NCBI GenBank assembly: GCA_021030905.1
Contig: JAGFMI010000009.1
Location: 124,001-188,000 of the forward strand
Source of the DNA: Pyrenula massariospora
Taxonomy: Eukaryota; Ascomycota; Eurotiomycetes; Pyrenulales; Pyrenulaceae
Direction of reading: 5' to 3'
Length of the DNA: 64,000 nt
Position 1 is the stretch's first letter; each line of letters starts with the position of its first letter. This document shows, piece by piece, positions 1-11,599 of this stretch. A program made the position numbers and the translations under genes. The notes beneath the pieces were generated by a model. That model searched no databases. It worked only from the letters and a program-made list of their open reading frames with translations, and was not told where the DNA came from.

Positions 1-1
1 A

Positions 2-1231
2 GTCGGGAGCAATTCTCCAAGCGAAGATGAATATTGCCATGGCTTTTTCCGTTCGCCATGGAATAGCGCAGATGGTACAAACGCAAATGAACCAAATTGG
101 TCGGCTTTCGGAGTTTTTGATGGGCACCTGTAAGCGAAACTTGTTCATTTGCCATTCATAACGCTTACTGGTAAACTAGAGGAGGTCAGGTATCTGCTAT
201 CCTACGAGAAAGCTTGGTGCCCGTTGTGAGGAAGAAGTTAGAGCCCGTTTGCTCGAATACTGCGCAAGATCAACGTGACTCACTGGCGTCATCACAAGCC
301 ATCGATGCTTCCATCAAGACAGCGTTCCTCGAGCTGGACGCTGCCATCCTCCGATCGGGCCGAAACGGTCTGAGCAATTTGAACATCCCATACGATCTGG
401 CAACATCGCGCGTCATGACTGGATACAACGGTAGCTGCGCCCTGCTTTCCCTATTTGACCCCACTACCCGCAAGCTCCGCGTTGCCTGCGTTGGCGATTC
501 TCGCGTAGTGCTTGGACGCCAGGGTGCCGATGGAAAGTACACTGCGGTACCTCTCTCGACTGATCAAACGGGCCGCAACGCCGATGAGACCAGCAGACTC
601 CAGAAAGAGCATCCAAACGAACCGGACATTGTGAAAGACGGACGCGTTCTCGGAATCATGGTCTCTCGTGCTTTCGGCGATTGGCTTTGGAAGTGGGATC
701 AGTCAACTCAAGACGATGTAAAGAAGCGTTTCTTTAATTCAAGAACGATCAAAAACCTGAATACCCCTCCATATCTGACAGCAGAGCCTGTCATCACTAC
801 AACAGAGATCCCACGTGGCTCCCGAGACTTCGTCATTATGGCTTCTGACGGGTTCTGGGATGATGTCAGCAACGAGAAGGCCGTGGAGTTAGTACAAAGA
901 TGGAGAGAGTGGAAGGAATCTGGGACCACTGAACCAATCATACCAAAGGATATCGTTCCCCACAGAAAACCCAATCTTGAACTGCCGGACGACACGCCTT
1001 TGCTTAAGCACCAGAATGTGGTCGTGAAGGATGACAATGTGGCTACTCATCTTGTAAGGAACGCTTTGGGCGGCGGAGATGAAGAGCTGGTTCGCACTCT
1101 CCTGGCTTTCAAGCCGCCACAGTCAAGGGAGATGCGGTAAGTGTAAGACCTATCTTTTTCCTTTCTTCGCTGACTGTGCGCACTGCAGGGATGACATCAC
1201 GGTCCAAGTGATATTCTTCGATAACAAGTGA
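2..1231 (+). CDS. PP2C-family serine/threonine phosphatase, 5' truncated
   Basis: Metal-dependent protein phosphatase of the PP2C (PPM) family, nearest in style to the pyruvate dehydrogenase phosphatase-like group; the true substrate is inferred only. The first exon enters from outside the window. Exons are 2-129, 180-1136 and 1189-1231, with introns of 50 and 52 bases. Visible motifs in order are FGVFDGH just before the first intron, VGDSRVVLGR, SRAFGDWLWKW, ASDGFWDD and, completed across the last intron, the terminal DD of the family signature. The acidic residues of FDGH, SDGFWDD and the final DD are those that hold the two metal ions in PP2C enzymes. The last exon adds only about 14 residues and ends at TGA 1229-1231. 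A continuous reading frame extends to base 2, so the start codon, and any mitochondrial targeting peptide, lies upstream and cannot be judged. Confidence 0.9.
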
Positions 1232-1840
1232 TCGAGTAGCCGTCTCTCGACTCGAATCTGCCAGATACGTCTTCCAATAGTGAGGACCTTGCCGTTTGCT
1301 GCTATATTGGAGGGTCGACTTTCTCAAACGCCTTCGAGCATGGCTTGGCAGTAACGTCATATAGATTCGTGTAACATTGTCCATACATTGTGCCTGCGCA
1401 GGCAAGACGAACAGTGGGGATTTTGCAATCAATCAGGAGCATTCCGTCTGGGAAAAGCAAGGCGCTGTGGCCTAAGGTTTATGGGCGATTGACTCTGGAA
1501 GTCTTGGCGCCTTTCACGCATATTTCATGGTCACTCGTCTGCAATTGAATCTTTGCCTTTGATATCCTCCTCGATAGTCCTTTAAGCGCGAATTTTACCT
1601 CCGATCCGACCAGTCTCGTGAGTCATGGGAGAGAGAAGACTTCTTCGGGAACATGCTCGGTAAATGTCGTCGGTGGTCAGGCATTGGTTTTGGGCCCTTA
1701 TCATTGGGAAGATCCTGAAAGTAAAGCATCTTCAGTATTTCGAGCTGAGCCTGCGGAGAATGTCTTCAATGAGGAGATGACTGACATGGCTTCGGATATG
1801 GCGAAGCTTGTGGGATAGTCGGACAGTCTTCCTTACTATA
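1232..1840. other. Intergenic, between convergent genes
   Basis: This stretch holds the 3' flanks of the phosphatase (plus strand) and the UPF0261 gene (minus strand). A 66-codon open frame at 1618-1818 has no recognisable similarity and is probably chance. I see nothing else. Confidence 0.6.
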
Positions 1841-3094
1841 TTAAATTGACAAAAGCGTCTCAATAGTGGATGCGCAAGCTTTTGAGAATGCCTCATCGTT
1901 GATATTGTTGTTCGTGCGCTCAACCTTGATATTGCTTCCTTGGAATCCACTCTCAATTGCTTGAAACAATGCGTCATCCGCCTTTCCATCCCAAAAAGCC
2001 TGCCCATCACTATCAAGCATGCTCACCCCCCTCTCCGGTAGCAGCACAACAATCTTCTCCGGCCTCGCTGCATTCTCCCTCTCCGCCTTCGCAATAAACG
2101 TTCCAATCGCCCGATTCTCCTCCCCCGTAGTTCTCATCAAGGTCACTGCCGGGTTATGCACATACAGCTGCCTCCCCGCATACCTTTCTGGCACGCTCTC
2201 CCGCGGCCCGAAATTCACCATATCGCACGCCCCGACGCTGATCACCTGCGGAATACCCTTCCGCGCCGCAGCTTTCAGCCGTTCGGGCCCCGCAGACATG
2301 TTCCCGCCGAAGAGGTGGTCTGCGATTTCCGTGGTGGTGAGGTCGATGACGGCGTCGATCTGGTCTTCGGCGATGAGGCGCTCCATGGCGCGGCCGCCGG
2401 AGCCGGTCGCGTGGAAGACGTAGATTTCGTACTGGGAGGCGGGGAGGAGGGCGCGGATCCGGTCGACGCAGGGGGTGGTGACGCCGAACATGGTGATTGC
2501 GATTCTTTTCTTTGGGTTTGTAGTTGAAGAGCTCTGCGTGGAGAGGGAGCGTTGATGGTATGAGCGCGCCATGCCGACGATTGCGGCGGCGGCGTTGGAG
2601 AGGACAGTACTGAGGATGGTGTTTAGGCCGGCGATGTCGACGACGCTGTACATGAGTGTGATGTCGGTTTCTTCGACAAGGGGCTTGACGTCGCCGCTGG
2701 CGATGGTGGAGACCATGACTTTTGGAAAGCCAACGGGGGCTGCAGAGCGCATGATAGCGGTAGCGAGCGATGTGCCAGATGAGCCCCCGGCTGAGACAAG
2801 AGTGTGAATTTTGGCATCCTTTATCAGGCTTTGGACAGTTGACGTGGCCGGCGGGATGATTTGGGCGATGTAGCCGCCTCTATCTAAAGAAGATGTATCT
2901 GGTCTCGGGAATTGAAAGAGATCTCCTGATGCCAGGCGTTCAGAATCCGAACTCTTGCCATCGTGAGGCTTGATTCCTACATCAAGAATCTTGACTTCAC
3001 AGGTATCATGCCGGAGAATCTCATCTCGCAGGAAGAGGACCTCTTCAAGCTTGGTATCGAGGGTGCCAATGACCAGGATCGTTGGTTTGCTCAT
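1841..3094 (-). CDS. UPF0261 / Tm-1-like ATP-binding domain protein
   Basis: Intronless gene of 417 codons. The protein begins with the family-typical SKPTILVIGTLDTK stretch and continues through VSAGGSSGTSLATAIM, PKVMVSTIASGD, the glycine-rich FHATGSGGRAME region and TTTEIADHLFGG. These mark the UPF0261 fold, which is the N-terminal half of tomato Tm-1; that half binds ATP in the plant protein. Length (417 residues) fits the free-standing bacterial and fungal members, which run to about 400. It is transcribed away from the TIM-barrel gene at 3422, which encodes the other half of Tm-1, with 327 bases between the start codons. The cellular role of the fungal protein is unknown. Location is probably cytosolic, as no signal peptide or membrane segment is seen. 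Confidence 0.9.
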   Translation of the reverse strand: MSKPTILVIGTLDTKLEEVLFLRDEILRHDTCEVKILDVGIKPHDGKSSDSERLASGDLFQFPRPDTSSLDRGGYIAQIIPPATSTVQSLIKDAKIHTLVSAGGSSGTSLATAIMRSAAPVGFPKVMVSTIASGDVKPLVEETDITLMYSVVDIAGLNTILSTVLSNAAAAIVGMARSYHQRSLSTQSSSTTNPKKRIAITMFGVTTPCVDRIRALLPASQYEIYVFHATGSGGRAMERLIAEDQIDAVIDLTTTEIADHLFGGNMSAGPERLKAAARKGIPQVISVGACDMVNFGPRESVPERYAGRQLYVHNPAVTLMRTTGEENRAIGTFIAKAERENAARPEKIVVLLPERGVSMLDSDGQAFWDGKADDALFQAIESGFQGSNIKVERTNNNINDEAFSKACASTIETLLSI

Positions 3095-3421
3095 TTTGTC
3101 TTAAGCTGTCTATACTCGGAGTACATGTCCATCAAACGGGTCGGCTCAAAGAAATATTCTAACGCTCTAAGTAGCTCCCTCATTTCAATTGTGATGCTGT
3201 TCCCATACGCTTCCACACCGAGATTCCCTCGATCTCCAATTACCCTTTTCGGGTTCTTACGGCGAGTTTCACTGACGTATGCGGGGTGCAGCAATCACAA
3301 ATTTTTTCTGCCTCTTCCTTCAACAGTCTGCCAATAACATGGCCATGCTAGCTGTCTAATTAAGATTCTTGGAACCCTGAAGCTCCCGGCGTCCTCTTTC
3401 AAAACCGCACCTTGTCTTACA
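3095..3421. promoter_or_regulatory. Shared divergent promoter of the Tm-1-like pair
   Basis: The 327 bases between the two start codons must serve both genes. A CCAAT pentamer lies at 3331-3335, about 90 bases upstream of the TIM-barrel start. The part next to the UPF0261 start is open in several frames, but none looks like a gene. Confidence 0.55.
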
Positions 3422-4320
3422 ATGCCCGTATTCACAAGAAAGCAGCTGTTGGAGCGATTCCGCGAAGACGTTGCAGCAGGCAAGCCAATTGTAGGAGCTG
3501 GTGCAGGCACCGGGCTCTCTGCAAAATGTATTGAAGCTGGCGGCGCCGACTTGATCATCATTTACAATTCGGGGAGGTTTCGGATGGCGGGACGCGGGTC
3601 TTTGGCTGGCCTGATGCCGTACGGGGACGCAAATCAGGTGGTGGTCGAAATGGTACCTTATGAGCTTGTTCTGCATAAGAGAACTACGAAGCACTGACAG
3701 AGTATACCGCATAGGCACGAGAGGTCCTCCCCATCGTCACGAAGACTCCCGTATTAGCCGGTGTCTGCGGCACAGATCCGTTTCGCCTGATGCCTCAGTT
3801 CCTCACCGAGTTGAAGAACCTCGGGTTCAGTGGAGTCCAAAACTTCCCGACTGTTGGCCTTATTGATGGAACCTTTAGAGCAAATTTAGAAGAGACGGGT
3901 ATGGGCTATGACGGAGAAGTCGACATGATCAAGACCGCCCATGAAATGGACATGCTTACCACTCCATACGTATTCAACGTAGAAGAGGCGGAGAAAATGA
4001 CCCGAGCTGGCGCAGACATTCTGGTCGCTCATATGGGTCTTACAACAAGTGGGAGTATAGGCGCAAAGACCGGAAAGACCTTAGACGATTGCGTGAAGCT
4101 CATTCAAGATATTCGGGATGCCGCCGTCAAGATCAACGGCGATGTCATGATTCTCTGCCATGGCGGACCCATAGCCGAGCCAAAAGATGCCAAATACGTA
4201 CTAAGCAACACTAACGGCGTACATGGCTTTTTTGGTGCGAGTAGCATGGAGCGGCTCCCTGTCGAGCTAGCAATTAAGGACACAACAAAATCTTTCAAAG
4301 ATTTGAAACTTGGGAATTGA
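3422..4320 (+). CDS. TIM-barrel enzyme family protein (Tm-1 C-terminal half)
   Basis: Two exons, 3422-3652 and 3715-4320, joined in phase 0 across a 62-base intron (acceptor ATAG) give 278 residues. The splice joins VVEM to AREVLPIV, restoring the conserved run into [13 protein letters not shown]. Family marks are [14 protein letters not shown] near the start, [42 protein letters not shown] and [11 protein letters not shown]; together these are the predicted TIM-barrel (PEP mutase-like) domain that forms the C-terminal half of plant Tm-1. The reaction catalysed is not known for any member I can name. The next-door divergent UPF0261 gene encodes the partner half, so the two products probably act together. 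Location is probably cytosolic. Confidence 0.9.
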
Positions 4321-5073
4321 CCGACTACGACCGTCCGGTAAGAAGAGTACACATCAGTCAATCGACTATACCGGGGCTTCTTGTTGTCTCTACCCTGTGT
4401 CGAGCAGAGACTGGTGCTACAGAAGCTTGAATCGCATATGTTATGAATCTACAAAGAAGAAACATCTCATGGTCTAGTAGGCCTATGTCTGCACTGAGGG
4501 GTGCCGCAGACACGTAATTTACTCGCTGAAATCGTCTTGGAAAAAGTGCCATCTGCACTAAGAGGTTTCAGTGTAGCAAATGAAACCGTGGGGCTGAGGT
4601 GAGTTGAGTCTGCTAGGTTGAAAGATACGGAAGCTGGCTCAAATTTTACTTGAGGCTGTTTTCACTTGCATATGACTCTTTCTTTAAAGCGGTCTTTGCT
4701 TCACTCACAAGCACCTCCCCTGCTAGCAAAATCAACCTCCATTCTGGATTACTTGAGTACTTCCAAACTCCAACAAACATCGCTTTACATCGCTTACTTC
4801 ATCTTGTTCTGCCTCTGATTGACTAGGCCGCTCGTTCAAGAGTCGGATATCCCGAGATCCCCACTTCTTCCTGCTACTACAGTCAAGTCTCGACATAAGC
4901 AATCGATACTCATTCAATTGCTATCATTCCACAGCAAACGCGCTCCCTCTTTTGTAGCAGCGGCTGTCACCGTGAAAGCTACAGTAGACTGACGTCGGTG
5001 AGATACTGCCAAACGTGTACAGAAGAAATTGACTGATTTTTGTTGTCTTCTAAGAAATTGCTTATATCGAGTC
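4321..5073. other. Intergenic, upstream of the F-box gene
   Basis: This holds the 3' flank of the TIM-barrel gene and the promoter and leader of the F-box gene. CT-rich tracts near 4670-4740 look like fungal leader or promoter sequence. No supported gene is seen. Confidence 0.5.
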
Positions 5074-5740
5074 ATGACTAGTACAAAGAAATCACTTATC
5101 AAGAAGAAATCCCGGCCACGCTTTTTCCGCGTTCGGGCTAATGTCAGCATGATTTCAATATTGGTCCCTCGAAGTGTGAGAAATGACTCATTGTTTTCAG
5201 GTCCTCCGCAATGCCCCCATCCGATCGGCTACACTATTCGGAAAGCTACCACCAGATCTCTTCAAAGAGATTCTTGGCTACCTGTCTGCGCCATCTCAGA
5301 TCTGCTTAGCCATGACTTCCAAAGATCACGCCAAAGCTGTTCAAGTCCACAACGTACCCAAGACACCTAGAGCGTATATCTACCGTGGACCAAAGTGGTC
5401 CATTAAATCTCTCATCAACGAGAAGAGTGCCAACCGACGCGAATACCTTGTCGGCTTGAGACCTCTGATGCCAGCTGATCTACGCCTCTGTGAGTCGTGC
5501 CTCATCTACAAACCCATCGGTCGACAGCCCAACAAGTATTGGTCCGGGTGGAAGTGTGGATTGGAAGAGTTTTGGTTGTGTCGAATGTGTATTGTGGGGA
5601 AAAACCTGCAAAATTTGCTAAACGCTGTGCAAAACCTCGACGGCATGAAGCCCCTCGGAGCTAGAACACACAGCGGAGGAGAAGGCTATTACTATTGGTT
5701 ACCAGGGAACAGACCTATCCTTCGTTCCCTGAGAGGGTAA
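5074..5740 (+). CDS. F-box protein with cysteine pairs
   Basis: The proposed model joins 5074-5142 to 5201-5740 in phase 0 across a 58-base intron with a GTCAGC donor and TTTTCAG acceptor, giving 202 residues. The N-terminus is basic (KKSLIKKKSRPRFFR). The F-box-like stretch LPPDLFKEILGYLSAPSQICLAMTSK follows. Further on are CESC and, after WSGWKCG, CRMC, a cysteine pattern common in fungal F-box proteins that probably binds zinc. F-box proteins recruit targets to SCF ubiquitin ligases, but no target can be inferred here. If the intron is not used, translation could start at 5183 in the same frame; the donor is weak, so the exact N-terminus is unsure. Confidence 0.7.
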
Positions 5741-6181
5741 TATCGAGTTCACCCCGCGGCACAGCACGAGAGAAACACCTCCACAGGGAACGCCAAGAGT
5801 TCATTAGATGCCTTTAGGCCCGTATATAAATTTCACCATCTCTCTTGTGAAATACTTCATTCAAGCATGCGTTTATTTCCAGAACGCTACACTACGGGGG
5901 AGCAACACCTGACCATCCGCTGCGTGATGAGGAGCAGAATCCATAGAAAATGACATACATTTCCTACTGTCAATAGCATCTGTTCAAGCTGACAAAGACC
6001 CATAAATTACTGCAGTCTCATTGTCCTGTAAAGGTCTGGTGACAAGTGCCTATTCTCGGGAGTGCTTAGAAGCCGCAGAGCTGTGTATCAGGGAGTACGG
6101 GGAGCCCATCAGTCAAAAGGCGCTTCCGCCTGAGCGTTGTTCTCGATGGGCATGCAACGCCTCACATCCCCAAGTACCTCT
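5741..6181. other. Intergenic, between convergent genes
   Basis: This holds the 3' ends of the F-box gene (plus) and the first HET gene (minus). A TATATAAAT-like AT-rich patch near 5824 is the only notable element; no gene is seen. Confidence 0.5.
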
Positions 6182-8204
6182 TCAACACAGTCGGACAGTC
6201 TCCAAACCCTTCTCCTTTAGCTCAGCCACGATCTCCTCCGGCCAAACGAACCACGCGTCGCCAACAACGTGGAATCTGTCATCACCCTTGGCATCAGGAT
6301 TCAGCGGCCGGAGCACTACAGGGAAACGACATCCAGAGATGAGATAGATGCGGTCATCTGTCCGCGTATTTGCGTGTGCCCAGCCCAGCATCCCGTTGCT
6401 TGTTACTACCAGCCTCATGCCGAGGAGGATACGCTGCTGAATAGTGTTGAAAAGTGGTTCGAGCCAGGACTTGAGCGTCTCGGGTGATTGTTTGTCTCTC
6501 CATGATTCCCACTGATGCTGAAGAAATTGGCTTGAGCTAACCCATTCTTCGAATGTTTTGCCGTGGAAGCTAAAGCTGAAGATCTTCAGAGATTCGAGCC
6601 AATCGCTGAGAGCGGTGAAGAAGCGGCCGAGTAAGTCTACGCCTAAATCGGTGAAAAGGACCGAAAAGGGAACATTGTGGGGATTGTTCGAAGTGTCGAG
6701 GGAGAATACAGACGCCATGAGCGAATCAAATTCGGTCTCGGTGTATAGGCTCAGATGATTATCTACTTGTAACGGGTGTCCGTGCGTACAGAACCTCGTC
6801 TGGTCTCGACCTATTTCCATCGTAGTAAAGGTGTCGGCTCTGTGTCCATACTTGCAGAGAATGTCACCTTTTGAAGCATGCTGAGAGCTAGAATATGAAA
6901 GCGTTTGCCATGATTGCTTGGTCCCGAAGCTTGCATGTGAACATCCAGTTATGCACGTTACAAAGCGTGCTTGGACGTTTAAGATCAAGTCATCTTCAAG
7001 ACGATACTGTGGAAAGCTGTCAATGAATGGAAGCGAGTCTCTCGTATGCAGGTTATCTAGCGGAGTGACCGATCCAGTTCTTTCGATCAAAGATGTAATC
7101 ATTCGGACAAGATATGAGTCCTTCAACTGAAACCAAGGGGGTGTCCATGAAGGAAGCATCTCACCGTGTGATTTGTACAGCGGTCTCAAACAGATTATGC
7201 TAAGTGACATTTGTGTCTTTATCGCAAAGGTGGTGATGTCGACGCTCAATTCTTCCACTGATCTTTGGTAGTCAATTGTGTGAACATAATTATCTCCGTC
7301 GCTTGCCAACCCGAGAATTGCAAAGACCTTGTCTCGAGGATCCGTAGCTTTGGCGTGATGAGTGTCGTACAAAATCTTGAGCAACTTTATATCTTCTTCC
7401 TTGTGGTACGTATGGCGAAGATCTAATATTGACTGGACCTGCGGCGCGGTGGAGAAGAATGGCGTCTTGCTGGCTTTCGCGAGCAGCTCGAGCCTAAAGA
7501 GACCGAACTCCTTCGGGCCACAATGCACAGTAACACTGCCAAATCTGTCGTTGGCACGAGCTGTAACAATCTCTTGTATGATCCATACACGGTTCCAGTA
7601 CGGCCTTTGGGTGATACAGATCACTTTCTGAGCCAAATCAGGGTAGAATGTGTCATCTCGCAGAACCGGCTCAGAAGGGCTCCCCCATTCTATTGGCATC
7701 TGGTTGATGCAGTCAATTACGTCGTTGGATTCATCACTCTGTATGCCCACCCAGGCTATGACTTCCACGGCCATGTAATATATCGTCCTCATCATCGAAA
7801 CTTGGGATGCTCGTTCTTCCAGGTCATCTTGATTGATGGATATCGCATCTGCCCTACACGGCACGTAGTAATTAGCATAGAATAACATCAACAGGTTCGA
7901 CTTACCAGATAGGTAAATGCAGATTTGAAAAGCGCGTAGCGTTGGAGCGTTTCTTGTAAATCTCTCGAAGCGCAATTTCTAAGTTTCGTGGAATGAACAA
8001 CTTGCAGTCATCTATAATCATCATTCGCGTATCACTCGGAGCGCCCCAGCAGTATGAAAATGCAATGTATCCACCGCCAGGTACTGACCGGCGAAGCTTG
8101 CCGCGAACCACTTCACGGTCTCCATGGGGTAGAAGTTCAAGCAACCGGATTTCGTGATTTTGGGGAGTTAAACGCTCGTACTTCAGATGAGGTATGTCTT
8201 CCAT
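6182..8204 (-). CDS. HET-domain protein (heterokaryon incompatibility type), copy 1
   Basis: Two exons on the minus strand, 8204-7906 and 7853-6182, joined across a 52-base intron (GTAAGT donor, GTGTAG acceptor), give 656 residues. The junction rebuilds the signature IWADAISINQDD, which shows the splice is right. HET-domain marks in order are IRLLELLPHG, the YIAFSYCWG block near residues 46-54, the INQ block near residue 107, and IAWVG. The C-terminus carries the GMLGWAH and VVLRP blocks typical of long HET proteins. HET domains trigger cell death after fusion of unlike fungal cells, but most genomic copies have no tested role. It is read in the same direction as the potassium transporter and the second HET gene downstream in coordinates. 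Confidence 0.92.
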
Positions 8205-8769
8205 CCGAGCGATCCAAAACTCCCGAGCGAAAGTTCCACATAATTCCAGCTAAGATTATAAGAGAGTCGGCCCTCTTAGAGTTTAAACGTGTGTGAAAAT
8301 AGGCCTTCGAACACGATAGTCTTTGGCGCATGTGAGGTCGGCCTAATCTTCATTGCGACATGGCCTATCAAGCTTTGAGCAGTGAAGTAGAATAATCATA
8401 TTGTTTCCATGGAACGTGTTCTGCACTTAGAAGATCTTGAAATACGGGCACATTGAGGTTTGGTGGTAATGCGAAGAGTGTCGGATTTCATCCGCGGGCC
8501 TCCGACGAAATGCGGCATTCTTCGCGTCTATCTATTTGGCCAAGGTGTTGATGGATTTTGCACCAGAGAAAGACATTGTTGCAACCAAGACATGAAGGAG
8601 GTCTAGTACGAAACCTGCTTTTAGCACTTATAGAACCTGGCCTAAAAGACTGAGTAAGCTCGACGGGAGAGGTTCTGTGCATGACCTCATGTCTTTTCCC
8701 ATACAAACTCCATGCTACTCTCCATGTCCCGCATCTCGCCGATTTATACAGCCTCTAATTCCTAATATG
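8205..8769. other. Intergenic, promoter of HET copy 1 and 3' flank of the HAK gene
   Basis: Both neighbours are on the minus strand, so this region is the promoter of the HET gene and the terminator side of the transporter. No supported gene or repeat is seen. Confidence 0.5.
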
Positions 8770-11599
8770 TTATACCTCCTTGACGAAGCCAACCTCCACT
8801 AATTTCCCTGTATCCACGTTTAAGCTCTGCACCTTACTCCTCGAGTTCTCCCTCATCCACAAGAACGCACTTAGTACCGCCCGTCTGAACAAGGCTCCCA
8901 GCCACGCACGCTTGCCATCCAGGATCCTATTCGAGATCTTCAATTGCTCCTTACCCACAATGTAAATGGTCTGTGCATTGTATGCCTTCGCCAAAACAGC
9001 AAGGCGCCGGCGTGGAACTTCGGAGGCGTTTGATCTAGGTCTTCCGGCGTGCTCAGTTGGGGCGACTTGCGCAGTGGTCGCTTCCTTCTCTTGGTTAGCG
9101 AGATTGTTGGTGCGTTCGATCTCTAGTTCTTCAGCTGCTTCGCGGATCACAAAGTCGCGAACTTGTTCATAAATGAGTAAGCCAAGATCTTGCGTGATTA
9201 CAACGTCGGTATAGCCGTGGTGTATGACAACCCGGAAGATGTTGATCTCACCCTCTCTGAGGATTTTGGTCCCCAGTGAAACACCGTCGCCGGTCTTGAC
9301 GTGGTGAGGGAAGCATCTTGAGACGGAGTAGCGTTCGTGACTGGGGACGGTTGGGCTTTGCGAGGCACGCAGGTGGAAGAAGACCACAACGTCAGGAATC
9401 GCGAGAAATTTCTGGAGAAAATGGACGAATACAGTCGGCGTAGTGTTGCTGGCGCCAGTCTTGTCGAAAAAGATACCAAAGCCTTGCATTGGAGAAAGGC
9501 TGGCAGCGCCAAAGTGTGGTGTAAGTCGGAGAGCAACAGAGCGCGGTGAAAGATCATCGGGTGTGCTATTCGAATTGGCGGAGGTTGAGCTTGATGTTGA
9601 AGATCGGTCTTTCTGGGTTGAATTCAGCATGTGGCTGGGCGGGAAGCGGTCAGAAGCTTCAGCACGCCACTGATTTTCTTTACCATAGCGCCAGAGAATG
9701 AAAATGGTGGAGAGTGCGACGGCCAGCGCCAGAGTGAACCATGCACCATCGGGAACTTTTGTTAGAGCGCTGGAAAGATATGCGCCGTCTAAGGCTGCAA
9801 AGATGAGATAGACCACTAAGACCAAGATTAACGGGCGACGCCATACGATGATTGCAACAAGAGCGACCATGCAAGTTGTAAGGAAGGTTACCAGGATTAC
9901 GCAGGCGCCGTAAGCGTGGCCAAGCTTGGTGGTATCGCTATACACGGCAGTGACGATGACGGTGCCAATCATGAGCAACCAATTGGCAAAGGGGATGTAT
10001 ATCTGCCCGTAGAAGATTTTAGAAGTGTGTATCATCTTGATTTGGGGAAAGTAAGAGAGCTTCATGATCTGGCTGAGGAGTTGAAATGCGGCGGTGATCA
10101 TGGCCTGGCTTGCGACAATAGCAGCAAGGATCGCTATCACGAGGCTAGGATATAACATGCCTGGTGGTACAGTCTTGTAGAAAGGGTTTGACCATGCGGA
10201 TGGTGTGACCGAAATATATGCCGCTTGACCGATGTAGGCGATAAGGAGGCAGGGAAAAGCGAAGCAGAGCCATGAAAGCTGTATGGCAGAACGGGAGAAT
10301 GCGCCGAGATCTGCAAAAAGTGCTTCGACCCCGGTGATAGCCAAAAGGATGCCTCCAAGAGACTTCCATCCATCAGTGCCATTCCGGACGAGGTAATGCC
10401 CGGCGAAGTACGGAGAGAAGGCTTTCAGGACTGATGCGTCGTATACGACCAGATTCTGAATTGGTCAGTGGAACTCCATTTACGGAGATATTTCGCTTAC
10501 ATAGATGCCAAAGACAAGATTGAAGAGTAGCCAGATGATTACTATTGGCGCAAAGGTACTTGCAATCTTTGTTGTCCCAAATGGCTGGACCACGAACAGA
10601 ACGATCAGAATGGCACATGACGCTCCAATGATCGTCGATTTAGAAATGTCTTCGTCAACAACTTCCAACCTGCGAGACTTAGAATCTTGAAAGCAACAGG
10701 TCTTGGTTTCTTGCATACCCTTGGATGGCGCCAAGCACGGACTGTGCCGGCGTGAGAACTCCATCTGCGAAGAGGAGTAAGCAATGCTGATATCATATTT
10801 GCGAACAGAAACGTACCAGACATAACTAGAGAGACACCAAACACACCGACGATCTTCAACGCCCACTGAGCAACTTTGTTTCGCTCGAGAAAGTCCCGAG
10901 TCGCGTTGCCCGAAGACCGCATTTTGTCTGACTGATGCCTCTCCATTTTGACCAAAAGCTCTTCTCTGGGGTCGCGGCGAACGATGTTTGCCTGTTACTA
11001 TCAGCATTCCCAATTCTTGCGGGTACATCATTGCCCCTTACATATCGTGACAACAAAGAGTATAAGGCGAATGTCCCACCTTCACCTTGATCATCGGCTC
11101 TAAGCACTATGAACATATATTTCACGCTGACCATAAGCGTTATCGTCCATATGATCAAGGACAGGGCACCGAGGAGATCGTCATAGCTTGGGTCACCGCT
11201 AAATGTAGACGAGTAGACGTAGAGCGGACTGGTTCCAATATCGCCATATATCACTCCGGTGCTCTGATAGGCAAGCCTGACAGTGTAAGAACCAGCCACC
11301 AGTGCGCAGGAGAACATCCTCACCATATCAGATACCACCCTTTAAAGTCCTGTTCTCAGTCAGATCATATTATGGGTGGCTAACAAACGGCTTGCCTGCG
11401 TAGACTTTCTACCCTCTCGTTCAACAGAGGTCTCGCTTTCGCCATCCTCCAGATCAAGTTCCTTGTCGCTTTTCTTAGAGGACGAGATACTTAGTGGTCG
11501 AACGCCAGGCGGACGTTGTCGGGCGTAGACACCACCGCTAAACGACTCGACTGGTTGTATCGCATCGTCTCCAGCGCGGGCATTTTGAGCTGAAGTCAT
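8770..11599 (-). CDS. hak1: HAK/KUP-family high-affinity potassium transporter
   Basis: Seven exons on the minus strand: 11599-11396, 11349-11324, 11276-11042, 10991-10817, 10764-10719, 10669-10501 and 10455-8770. All phases agree and give 846 residues, the usual size of fungal HAK transporters. Marks include [20 protein letters not shown] (rebuilt across an intron), [38 protein letters not shown] (also rebuilt), and TDGWKSLGG followed by [12 protein letters not shown]. About a dozen hydrophobic segments follow, then a hydrophilic tail containing a KUP C-terminal region. It takes up potassium across the plasma membrane, probably with protons. The second exon is only 26 bases. The first intron appears to use a GC donor (GCAAGC) with CAG acceptor; a GT donor a few bases upstream is a weaker alternative. 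The start was placed at [10 protein letters not shown], since sequence above it looks untranslated. Confidence 0.93.
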
